A stretch of 11,570 nt of DNA, taken from assembly GCA_016946835.1 (NCBI GenBank), contig JACVTC010000697.1:1-11570 (forward strand), read 5' to 3'. A program made the translations under genes and the position numbers. Positions 1 to 11,339 of the stretch are shown here, one piece after another. The stretch's first letter is position 1; each line of letters starts with the position of its first letter. The notes below the pieces were generated by a model. It was not told the DNA's origin. It saw nothing but the letters and a program-made list of their open reading frames with translations, and made no database searches. The DNA is from Neocallimastix lanati (nom. inval.). Taxonomy: Eukaryota > Neocallimastigomycota > Neocallimastigomycetes > Neocallimastigales > Neocallimastigaceae.

Positions 1-2215
1 GGACAAGATATTGTTGATCGGTTCTAGCAATAAGCATAGCTTCAGCTCTGGCGGTATCACTTTGTAAGAAGTGAAGATTCATTTCATCACCATCAAAATC
101 AGCATTATAGGTATTACAATTAGCATAATGCATACGTAAAGTTTTTTCCTTAGGAAGAATACGAGCAGTGTGTGCCATAATAGATGGTTTGTGTAAAGTA
201 GGTTGACGATTCATAAGAACATAATCACCATTTCTAATGTGACGATATACCTTCTTATTAGTGTGGGCTTGAATTTGCATATCATTTGATTCAATAGAAG
301 GTGTCAATAATTGATTAGCAACAGCCATTCTGGCAGTCATATCAAGAGATTTTAAGTTTAATAAAGTACCATTAGAATCTTGAACATGAGTGGCACCCGG
401 CCAAACATCTGGACCGTTAATAACGCATTGACGTAATTCATTAACATTATATTGAGTAACAGCTTCTGGGTAAGTTAATCTGACAGCAAAAGCAGGTGGA
501 ATACCAATTTCATTGGTTTCAATGTTAACATCTGGTGAAATAACAGAACGAGCAGCATAATTAACACGCTTACCCATCATGTGCTTACGGAATAAACCTT
601 CCTTCTTTTCTAAGACTTGTCTAATACCTGGAGTAAGTGGTTTACCATCCTTAGTATATTGATTTGGATTAGTAGTATTATCAAGCATAGTATTGACAGA
701 AATTTGTAAATTAATCCAACTATTAATAATACGATTATCTTGAGTAATTTCTTCAGCATCACTCTTTTCTAAGGATTTAGATTGATGGTGAACATCAATA
801 ATATAATTTATTTGTTTTAAAATGTTTTCTAAGTGAGCATTTTGAGCATGTTGATGAGCAACACCATTCACCTTAGAAGCTGGTCTGAAACGAGATGGTG
901 AAACTGGAATAACATCAAGGAAGAAAATCTTGTAAGAAGATTCACGTTTACCATTACCAACATTCTTACCATAAATTAAATCAAGAATTTCTTTTTCATT
1001 CTTCCATAATAATTCCATATGTCTTAAAGTATCTAATGGAGTAATGAACTTACCTTCAGACTTACTGTTAATTTCTTCATCTGAATCATAGTATTCGTTT
1101 GTTTCGGTTTTAAATAATGGTTCAAATGAAATACCTTTAGCATTCATAATTGCTCTACTCTTACTTGGTAATTCTTTTTGGAAAATTTTATGGCAACCTT
1201 CCTTTCTCAACTTTGGAGAAATACCTTTACAGTTATGACATGTAACGGCCGGTATATCCTTTAAAAATTCTTTTTCTAATTTATGTAATTCTAAATTTAA
1301 TAAAGTAGACTTAACATATTGATTTGGATTTTCAGCAATCATTTCATCAGTATGTTTTTTTATTTCTTCAATAATTTCATCTTCAGATAAAGATGGAGTT
1401 TTCTTAGCACCTTCGTCTTCAAATCTAATTGGATTAATTCTTTGAATGAATTCATCAATTTCTTTAGCTTCAGTTAATAAACCTGCATACATAAGTCTAT
1501 ATTTGGCAATATAACTTGCCATCTATATTTATAGTAAAAATATTTGATCATATCATTTATTATTATTATTATTATGTTTATTAATTTTGTAATATATATA
1601 TTTATTTTATATTTTATGGAGTTACAATAAAAAAAAATAATAAAATTAAAAAAAACAATTAATAAATTATAAAAATATAAAAAAAAAAAAAACTTGTAAT
1701 AAAAATAGATAAATAATATATAGATAATAATATACCTTAACTCTTCCAGTTCTAAAATGGTGACAGCAGAAACATAATGATTGCATCAATTTATATAATG
1801 TCTTAAAAACAATAGTATTATATAATGGAACTGGTAATTCAATATGACCAAAGTGACCAGGACATTCAAAATAACCTAAACCACAAGTATGACAACTAAA
1901 TTAAAATTTGAAAAAAAAAATAATATATTTTTATTAAAAGATTTTAATACAAAGATTTTAATTTCTTTGTTTAGGAAAAATATATAATATTGAACATTTA
2001 ATAAAAAATTAAATAAAAATATATATATACCTATCTTCACGTTCATATGGACCTAAAGCTAAATCATAAAGACCACCAGTGGTTGGATGACCTAAATTAT
2101 CCAAAGTAACTGGATTGGTAATTTGCTTTACAGAAAGTTTTCTAATTTCATCTGAGGTGTAAAATGAAAATGAAACTGAAGAAACTTTTTTTAATACTGG
2201 ATTTTCGATATTCAT
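1..2215 (-). CDS. RPA190: RNA polymerase I largest subunit, 5' part (three exons, runs off the window)
   Basis: Largest catalytic subunit of nucleolar RNA polymerase I, which transcribes the rRNA precursor. Exons on the minus strand are 2215-2031, 1895-1736 and 1522-1 (open at the window edge). Introns fall in phase 2 and phase 0, giving 622 visible residues. Landmarks in order: the N-terminal stretch with IRKLSVKQITNP and GLYDLALGP; a clamp zinc site C63-x2-C66-x6-C73-x2-H76 (CHTC, ECPGH); a second Cys pair C103/C106 matched by C210/C213 (CHNC); GLFRKHMMGKRVNYAARSV from residue 424; NRQPTLHKPS from 553; and the catalytic loop NADFDGDEMN at 588-597 with D590, D592 and D594. TDQQYLV after the loop, together with the N-terminus, points to Pol I rather than Pol II or III. 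The start at 2215 is supported by an in-frame TAA at 2231-2233. Odd point: the near-invariant Pro in the HxPQ segment after the catalytic loop is Leu601 (HFLQ). The rest of the protein lies beyond base 1. Confidence 0.96.
1523..1735 (-). other. Intron 2 of the Pol I subunit gene
   Basis: A 213-base, phase-0 intron with donor AAG|GTATAT and acceptor ATATAG. It lies between residue 115 (end of FRTGRVK) and residue 116 (start of MASYIAKYR). The interior is A/T only over long stretches and includes short A runs near 1677-1692. Confidence 0.92.
1896..2030 (-). other. Intron 1 of the Pol I subunit gene
   Basis: A 135-base, phase-2 intron with donor AG|GTATAT and acceptor TTTAG. Splicing joins GAAGATAG to TTGTCATACTTG and so creates S62-C63, the start of the first zinc motif. 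Reading through without splicing gives a stop within nine codons. Confidence 0.93.
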
Positions 2216-2293
2216 TTTTAATTTTTTAAATTATTATTTAAATTTTCATGTGTTTTCTTTTTTTTAAAATATGTAAGAACATTGTATAAATAC

Positions 2294-2317
2294 ATATATA
2301 TATATAAAAAAAAAAAA
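2294..2317 (-). promoter_or_regulatory. Poly(dT) plus TA tract upstream of the Pol I subunit gene
   Basis: Read on the coding strand, a run of 12 T is followed by an alternating TA stretch, about 80-100 bases before the ATG at 2215. Poly(dA:dT) tracts commonly exclude nucleosomes at fungal promoters, so a promoter role is plausible. Similar tracts occur throughout the non-coding DNA here, so position is the only real argument. Confidence 0.25.
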
Positions 2318-2991
2318 GAAAATTAGTATTTCAACTTTAAAAAAATAACAATAGAATATATATATAAAATTCTTTTTTTTTTTTTTCAAATTGATTATGA
2401 AATATAACTTCTTCATTTTATATTAGTTAATAAAAAATTCTACACTATTATTCTACACTATTATTTATTATATATAAATTGATTTATTATATATTTTATA
2501 TCTTTACATTATATACTATAAATTTGAGATTTTAAAAATATGTTTTAAAATTTTATTTTCCTAACATTTAAAATCTTTTAAAATGATTTTGAGATTTCAT
2601 TAATAATTTTAAATGTTTAAAATTTGGGAATTTTTTATTACTGCTGTATAAAAAATGAAAAAAAAAAAATTCTTATGTATATATTTTTAAAATATTTTAA
2701 ATACTAATAATTTTATTAACCTTTGTAGAAAATATATATAAAGTATTTCACTTCAAGTAGATTAATTAAATCCAAAAAAAAAAAAAAAAAAATCTAATTA
2801 TTAAATTTAATATAAATAATATGTTTTATTAAATAAATTAAAATAAATTAAGATAAATAATTAAATAAAGAATAGAAGGAATATAAATAATTTAAATAAT
2901 TTAGGTATTCAAATGTTTATGCTCTTTTTTCTTTTTTTTCTTTTTTTAACAAATTTTAAAATTTCATTCCTTTTTTTCTCTTTTTTTTTTG

Positions 2992-3020
<29 letters not shown>
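2992..3020 (+). repeat. A29 homopolymer
   Basis: Twenty-nine consecutive A, preceded by T-rich tracts from about 2924. It is one of several long homopolymers in the non-coding DNA and its length is prone to sequencing error. Confidence 0.9.
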
Positions 3021-3024
<4 letters not shown>

Positions 3025-3458
3025 TAAAAAAAAAGTTCACAATTTTACTAAAAAATTATATTAATATTTTATTAATTTTTTTTTTTTTTTTTTTAAATTT
3101 TAAAAAAAAAAAATATAATATACACAATAAATATAATACAGTATTAATGTTTTATATATTTTCAATATATTCAAACTAAAAATTATATTTTACATAAAAT
3201 AAGAATAAAATTTTATCCAATCATTACTTTTTTTTTTTTTTTTTTAATCAATTTAATAATATATAAATTTTTATAACATAAAACGTAATGATACATAATA
3301 TAAATACATTATATTACACATTACTTTTAATAATACGTAAACAATTTTTAAATTTAGATCAAAAAAAAAAAAACAAAAAGATGGTTTTGATGTATGATAA
3401 AATAGTAGAACTTTATTAAATAATAAAATAATATTTAAAAAATAATAATAATAATATT

Positions 3459-3511
3459 ATTATTATTACCTTTATAAATTATTATTATCATTATTATTAC
3501 CTTTATAAATT
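3459..3511 (+). repeat. 22-base direct repeat, two copies
   Basis: An identical 22-base word starting ATTATTATTACC and ending TATAAATT occurs at 3459-3480 and 3490-3511, a period of 31 bases. It sits in an ATT/AAT-rich patch. It was probably made by local slippage or duplication. Confidence 0.8.
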
Positions 3512-4098
3512 ATTTTTATTATTTATTATTTATTATTATTTCTTTATCAATAATAAATTAATATTTATTATTATTATTATTGATAATATTTACGAAATTT
3601 TAATAATACACAAACATAAAAAAAATAATTACAGTAATAATAAAATTAAAATATAATAATTATATATATAATATTTAAATTTAAAATTTATTTATATATT
3701 TAATAATTATTATTACATATATATAAATATATATATATATTTTTAATTATCATTCTTTATTTTATAAAAAAAAAAAAGAATAAATATAATAATATTTATT
3801 TTATATTATTATTTATTTTTTCTTTTTTATTATGTATAAAATATTTTTTTTCTCTCTTAATTTTATTTATTTATTTATTTATTTATTATATTTCCTATTT
3901 TATTATTTTTTTAATATTTCTTTTTTATTTTTTTTCTTCCCTTTAATATTATATAAATAAAATTATTATTAATTTATTATATTAAAAAATAATATATTTA
4001 ATTATTATTTTTTTTTTTACTGATTTTTTTTTTTTTTTGGTTTAATAAACATTAATTAATATTATATAAATATCAATAAATATAAAAATATTAATAAT

Positions 4099-5999
<1,901 letters not shown>

Positions 6000-6068
6000 T
6001 TCTTTTTAAAATAAATTATATTTTATATTAAATAAATTTATTTCAATATTTGAATTTATTTTATTAGG

Positions 6069-6124
<56 letters not shown>
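6069..6124 (-). promoter_or_regulatory. Poly(dT) and (TA)14 tract upstream of PP2A
   Basis: Read on the coding strand, (TA)14 (6124-6097) is followed by 28 T (6096-6069), ending about 70 bases before the ATG at 5999. The tract may act as a nucleosome-excluding promoter element. It is equally explained as a microsatellite next to a homopolymer, since such tracts also occur far from genes here. Confidence 0.3.
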
Positions 6125-6127
<3 letters not shown>

Positions 6128-6418
6128 GTAGGTATTTAAAATTTAATAAAAATTATTAGTTAAAATGGTTGATTCATTATTTTATAAAATATTTTTATCA
6201 TTTAATAAAAAAAATTTTTTTTTTCTTCGTCTTCTCAGTATTATTATATAAAATAAATGTGATATATTATATATTTACTATGTATCTTTTATTTTGTTAG
6301 CTTTTCTGTTATAAACAAATATAAATCTTATAAATACGAATAAATAATAAATGTCCTTTAAATCCATGAAATTTCTAATTAATTTATTTTTTACAAAAAT
6401 TGATAATTTATTAAATGA

Positions 6419-6474
6419 TATTGAAAAGTAAATTATATTTCAATAGCTTACTTATTAATAATATCAAAGCTATT
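6419..6474. repeat. Two adjacent short hairpins
   Basis: ATTGAAA near 6419-6425 pairs with TTTCAAT near 6438-6444. The overlapping AATAGCTT (6442-6449) pairs perfectly with AAGCTATT (6467-6474) around a 17-base loop. No function is implied. Confidence 0.45.
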
Positions 6475-7251
6475 AAGTTATAATCGACTTTTTACTCTAT
6501 ATTTTTATTGAATTTTCATTTTTTAATATAATATCTCATAATAAAACAATTGACTATAAATAATTATTATAATGAATAATGCAAAAGTTAATTATTGGAA
6601 ATCAAGAGTTTTTTTTTTTTTTTTTTTTTTTTTTATTTTAATTACATTATAATTTTTATTTAATATTTTAATAAACATTATGATAAACATTATATATATA
6701 TTTTATGTTTAAGTATGCAATAAATTTCTATTTCATTTAGAATAAAAAAATTTAATATTAAATTGTTTTTAATAACAAATACTTTAAATTCATTTTATTA
6801 AAAAATAATAATTTCGTTTTAAATTGTTTTTAAAACAAAATTAAATTTTGTTTTTCATTTTTCCTTTTTTTCCTTTTCTTCTTTTTTTTAAAAAAAATGT
6901 TTTTTTTTTTTTTTTTTTTTTTATTATTTTTTTATCGTCTATATTTTTGTCTATATAAATATATATATAAATTGTCTTTAATAATTCTTTTAATAAAAAT
7001 AATATTTTTTGGATTATTTAAAACCACAATTTTCCATAATTGATATGAATAAAATTTATTTATTTATTGTTGTACATAATATACTTTTCTTTAGATTACT
7101 ATTTATTTTATAACACAATATTAATTTCTCAGTTATTATATTTTAAATTTTTTTCAATAATGAAACTCTTTTTCTTTTAATGAATTTTTTATAGTATTAA
7201 TTAATTATTGCTTACTTTTTACAAATTAATTTTTACTATAATTGTTATAAA

Positions 7252-7282
<31 letters not shown>

Positions 7283-7320
7283 ACCAATAACATCGGAAAA
7301 ATGTAATTTATATATATTAC

Positions 7321-7322
<2 letters not shown>

Positions 7323-7360
<38 letters not shown>

Positions 7361-7362
7361 TT
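7323..7362 (+). repeat. TTTA microsatellite
   Basis: About ten uninterrupted TTTA units, followed by degenerate TTAATTTA units to about 7375. Confidence 0.9.
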
Positions 7363-8846
7363 AATTTATTAATTTAATGGTAAATATTAATATTTATCAA
7401 CCACTTTATTATATAATATTTAACACATAACCAAAGAATTAAATATATGTAATTAATCATTTCATTTATTCAAATAATTTATATAATTTCTATTAATTTT
7501 ATAGATTTAAAATTATAAAATACTATTAAGTAAAAAAAAGTTTAATGAATGAGCATTATAAATTTTAAATATAATAATATAAAGTCATTTTGAATATTTT
7601 GGAAACATAGTATACAATTTAGTAATAATAAAATAAAAATAAACATTTTATAATTTTATGCAATTTTTTGATTTATTATTATATAAAATTTAAATGTCTT
7701 GAGTAATTTATATATTATTTTAAAGATTAGAATAAATAATAATCTAATGGACTTCTTTAATACTATATAATCTTATCCTATAATTAATTTAATTAAATTT
7801 TTAATTAAAAAAAATTTTTTTTTTAATTTTTAAATTTAAAATTATTATATAAAACAAAAAGAAATAATTTTTAAATAGCCAATAGTTTTACTTTAAATGA
7901 AAAGTGAAAATCTCAATATTGAAAATTTTTTTAAAAAAATTTAAAAAATAAAAATATTTAAAAAAAAAGATTTTTTTTGCTTAAATAATTTAAATAATAG
8001 TTCAACTGAAGTTTATAATTCATTTTCAAAAGTCATTTACTTTAAAGTTGAAATAATAAAAATTTTATAGATTATTAATGAACAATTATATGTATAAATT
8101 ATATAATTTATAGATTATACAAATTTTTTTATTTTAAAATATTTACAATTAAACTTTTTTTTTTAATTTTTTATTAATAATTAATTTTTAATTTATAAAA
8201 ATACAATAAAAGGTTTGTCTTTGTTGATTTAAAATTATTACAAGTACAAATATTTGCAAATTTTGCTTTATTTCTAAATATATTATCATATTAATTTAAC
8301 CAAAAAAAAAGGACCTTTAATTTTTTTTTACTAAACTACAACTTTCATTTGAATATTTACATAAATTATTAAATAACATTTTTTTTAATATAGATTATTA
8401 AAATTTTAATTTCTTTCTTACTATTTCTCTATTTCTTCTTTTTTTTTTTTTTTTATTATTTAAATATTTAAAATGAAAAATTTTATATATATTATATATT
8501 TAGATAATTTTTTATATGTTTTATTATGCTTAATATTTACGATAATAATAAAATTAGATAAAATGAAGAAAGAAATTAACAAAATTTAAACATTTATTCA
8601 TTACATAATTGTTAACCTTTCCATAAATAAAATAATAATAATAATAATAAATATATATATATATATATTTTCACTAATTTTTATTTTAGCACATTAACTT
8701 ATTTTATTTAAGATATAATAATGAAAATACCATAAATTTTATTACTATTTATTATATATATATATATATATATGTTAATATAATAAATTAGTTTTATTCA
8801 TATAAAAGAAATAGCTATCATACTTTCAAATAATATAATCTTTACA

Positions 8847-8853
<7 letters not shown>

Positions 8854-8889
<36 letters not shown>
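8854..8889 (+). repeat. T36 homopolymer
   Basis: The longest single-base run in the window, 36 consecutive T. Exact length is unreliable in assemblies. Confidence 0.9.
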
Positions 8890-8894
<5 letters not shown>

Positions 8895-9569
8895 CTTAAA
8901 TTAAAAATATTTAAAAAACAAATATACTGCTTTAATTCTTACATCATAAACTTGATCCTTAAATAACTTAATAATATAATTTTATTAATTTATTTTTATT
9001 TTATAAAAATATTTTATTAAATAATAGTATATATTATTTAAATTTTTTTTTTTTTTTAAAAAAAAAAAAGCAATAATAAATGAATATAATGAATATTAAT
9101 CTAAATAAATAATACTTTTTTTTTTTAAAAAAAAAAAATTATTAATCGGTTTTAAATAATTCAACCATAAAAGAACTATAAATTAATAATTATATTAAAT
9201 AGATTCTAAACGGAATAATGTATAATAATAAAAAATAAGAATTGTGACTATGGTGGTTGACTAACCAATAAATAAAAATCAATTAATATAAAAAATATAT
9301 ATAATATATAAAATATTAAATAATTATAAATTTAATACTTTTTTTTTTATGTAGCAAAAAAGCTTTAAATTATATTTTTTTATATAGAATGATTAAATCC
9401 CAATTTAATATTTAAAATATTAAGTTAGGATTTAATAATAAGAAAAATGCTATTTTATATTTTTGAAAAACAAAAATGTGAGAAAAAATAATTTCATATA
9501 TTCTTAAAAAATAATTTAACTTTGAAATTAGCCATCAAAGCAAAAAATTTTTTTAGACTATAAACTTTA

Positions 9570-9945
9570 TTTCTAATTAAAAAAATTTAATAATTAACAC
9601 TAATTTTTTGTTCAGAATAAATATAAATATTTCAAATATTAGGCAGTAAAAAGATATTTTCATATATACTTCATATCTTCATATTACTGTTATATTAAAA
9701 AATTATATATTATTTATTCTGAATAATAAATAATTAGATATATATAGAATATCAATATTTTATATAGTTATTTTTATTATTAAAATCAATATCAATGTTA
9801 TATAGTTTTTTTATTATTAATATTAATATCAATATTATATTTTATTATTAAAATTTTAATAAAATAAAAAAACTATATAACTAAAAATTGATAGAAATTA
9901 AGATAAAATATAAAAGAGCAATAATAAAACATTTTTAACATATTA
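9570..9945. repeat. Dispersed repeat, copy 1
   Basis: About 376 bases starting TTTCTAATTAAAAAAA and ending near AACATATT, repeated in the same orientation at 10862-11241. By eye the copies differ mainly by single-base indels in A/T runs and a few substitutions. Shared less repetitive words include ATATTAGGCAGTAAAAA, TTCATATCTTCATATTACTG, TATTTATTCTGAATAATA and TATAAAAGAGCAATA. It contains a 19-bp inverted repeat (9797-9815 and 9863-9881, 47-base loop) and a shorter one based on CAGAATAAAT and ATTTATTCTG. It has no open reading frame and I do not recognise the family. A non-autonomous transposable element is the likeliest explanation. Confidence 0.9.
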
Positions 9946-10272
9946 TTATTATTGGTAAAAAAAAAAAAAAATTAAAAATTAAAATTTTATATTAAAAAGA
10001 TATGTTTTAAGTTTCAAATAAGAAATAGCCCTTCCTATATAATATAATGATGTCATTAAAAAAGTGCTATTACAAAAGCTATATTTGTTTTATTATTTTC
10101 ATTTTTAATAAAAAAAAAAAAAAAAAAAAAAAAAAGAAAAAGGTGAAAATAACCCTATATATTTTATATAAATAAACAGGGAGTTGTATTCGACAAGTAG
10201 AGTATTGATATAAATAAATATTAATTCAAAATAATTTTCTTTAAAATTGTTTTTATTCAATAATAATAATAT
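9940..10272. mobile_element. Possible MITE-like insertion in copy 1
   Basis: A 333-base segment begins with ATATTATTATTATTG and ends with its exact reverse complement CAATAATAATAATAT. It begins where the similarity between the two repeat copies stops, and copy 2 has no counterpart. Beyond it, TTATTTATTTATT-type sequence and the GC-richer block follow, as they do soon after copy 2. Inside are A26 (10110-10135) and less AT-rich words such as AATAGCCCTTCC and CAGGGAGTTGTATTCGACAA. The inverted repeats are ATT-repeat-like and could be chance at this composition. No clear target-site duplication is visible. Confidence 0.4.
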
Positions 10273-10312
10273 TTAATTTTATTTATTTATTTTATATAAT
10301 AATTTTTGACTT

Positions 10313-10394
10313 GGCGAAATGCCACATTTTTTAATACGCCACATGCTTTCAAAAAATGGCGAAATGCAACCTGGAGAAATGCACCACTCCCAAA
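10313..10394. repeat. GC-richer motif block A (GGCGAAATGC / GCCACAT)
   Basis: A short island of higher GC in otherwise almost pure A/T. It contains GGCGAAATGCCACA (10313-10326), CGCCACATGC (10337-10346), GGCGAAATGCAACC (10358-10371) and GGAGAAATGCACCA (10373-10386), ending in CTCCCAAATAAA. The final part resembles GTGAAATGCACACCTCCCC at 11320-11338. I read it as the tail or end region of an element family associated with the 376-base repeat. Confidence 0.65.
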
Positions 10395-10562
10395 TAAATA
10401 CTATATTATATATATATAAATTATTGAAATAATTATACATATAATTTTAAAAACTTTATATTGTTTTATATAATGCATAATAATATTTATTATTGAACCA
10501 TATTTAATGTTTGGTCAATTGATTCTTATCGTAAATTTGAATGTGTATCATTTAGCAATTGG

Positions 10563-10604
10563 GCATTTCACATGTGGCTTAAAATTTTAAATTAATTGCC
10601 ACAT
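10563..10604. repeat. Motif block B, inverted orientation
   Basis: GCATTTCACATGTGGCTTAA begins at 10563 and matching continues to 10585. It is the reverse complement of 11303-11328 apart from three extra bases in the latter. A further GCCACAT in the forward direction lies at 10598-10604. Confidence 0.65.
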
Positions 10605-10625
10605 TATATAATTCTTTTAACCAAT

Positions 10626-10673
10626 AAATAAATAATTAAATAAATAATTAAATAAATAATTAAATAAATAATA
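10626..10673 (+). repeat. 12-base tandem repeat, four units
   Basis: AAATAAATAATT is repeated four times, with one mismatch in the last unit. Confidence 0.85.
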
Positions 10674-10733
10674 AAAATCATTTTTGAATAAGTAAATAAG
10701 TCTTTAAATATCTTATTATAAAATATTTTATTA

Positions 10734-10857
10734 TAATAAATCATAAATCATAAATAGTAAATAATAATAATAAGTAATAAATAATAAATAATAAATAAAT
10801 AAATAATAAATAATAAATAAATATATAAATAAAAAATAAATAAATAAATAAATATTT
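10734..10857 (+). repeat. AAT / AAAT microsatellite tract
   Basis: Irregular AATAAAT-type units run almost without a break up to the start of repeat copy 2. The left edge of that copy therefore abuts simple sequence. Confidence 0.8.
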
Positions 10858-10861
10858 TATG

Positions 10862-11241
10862 TTTCTAATTAAAAAAAATTAATAATTAACACTAATTTTT
10901 TATTCAGAAATAAATATAAATATTTCCAATATTAGGCAGTAAAAAAATATTTTTCATATATACTTCATATCTTCATATTACTGTTATATTAAAAAATTAT
11001 ATATTATTTATTCTGAATAATAAATAATTATATATATATATATAGAATATCAATATTTTATATAGTTATTTTTATTATTAAAATCAATATCAATGTTATA
11101 TAGTTTTTTTTATTATTAATATTAATATCAATATTATTTTATTATTAAAATTTTAATAAGATAAAAAAAACTATATAACTAAAAATTGATAGAATTAAGA
11201 TAAAATATAAAAGAGCAATAAAAAACATATTTAACATATTT
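10862..11241. repeat. Dispersed repeat, copy 2
   Basis: About 380 bases in direct orientation with 9570-9945, starting TTTCTAATTAAAAAAA and ending near AACATATT. Internal inverted arms lie at 11095-11113 and 11161-11179, with a 47-base loop as in copy 1. The T run in one arm and the A run in the other are each 8 bases here and 7 in copy 1. About 70 bases after its end comes the GCCACAT/GAAATGC block, with no counterpart of the extra segment seen in copy 1. No coding potential. Confidence 0.9.
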
Positions 11242-11302
11242 ATTTTTTATTTATATTTTTTAATTATTTATTTATTTATTTATATGTTTATTTTTTATAA
11301 AT

Positions 11303-11339
11303 ATTTTAAGCCACATTTTGTGAAATGCACACCTCCCCA
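11303..11339. repeat. GC-richer motif block C
   Basis: ATTTTAAGCCACATTTTGTG followed by AAATGCACACCTCCCC. It is the inverted partner of block B, and its end matches the end of block A. It therefore carries the same two words, GCCACAT and GAAATGC, within 20 bases. Confidence 0.65.

Larger units (their letters stand above)
2216..4098. other. Intergenic region between the Pol I subunit gene and the PP2A gene
   Basis: This 1.9 kb must hold the promoter of the polymerase gene (low-coordinate end) and the 3' untranslated and polyadenylation region of the phosphatase gene (high-coordinate end). No coding sequence or RNA gene is recognisable. Visible content is A and T homopolymers (2774-2792, 2992-3020, 3076-3094, 3228-3245), a 22-base direct repeat, TTTA runs near 3863-3888 and ATT/AAT repeats near 3420-3600. 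A minus-strand AATAAA lies at 3973-3978, about 120 bases past the phosphatase stop, but such hexamers are expected by chance at this composition. Confidence 0.7.
6125..9569. other. Gene-free AT-rich DNA
   Basis: I see no coding sequence, no tRNA-like or other RNA gene, and no recognisable transposon over about 3.4 kb. The content is homopolymers (T at 6609-6634, 6900-6922 and 8854-8889; A at 7253-7280), AT and AAT microsatellites (for example 8628-8668 and 8755-8773), a TTTA array and several short hairpins. Part of it may be the upstream region of the phosphatase gene. Confidence 0.65.

Noticed and set aside
2913-3179. 88-codon plus-strand open frame
   Set aside because: It consists of Phe/Leu and Lys runs translated from T and A homopolymers, with no complexity or family resemblance. 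It is a composition artefact.
3973-3978. AATAAA on the minus strand as the PP2A polyadenylation signal
   Set aside because: The hexamer is expected very often by chance at this base composition, so it cannot be assigned without transcript data.
6756-6842. Two similar AAATTGTTTTTAA words about 60 bases apart
   Set aside because: Too short and too AT-rich to separate from chance.
9254-9267. TGGTT-GACT-AACCA hairpin
   Set aside because: A stem of only five pairs, with no repeat of it elsewhere and no context suggesting a function.
10166-10202. Possible tRNA T-arm (TTCGA context)
   Set aside because: TTGT and ACAA can pair around ATTCG, but the loop is five bases and no acceptor, D or anticodon arms are seen nearby.
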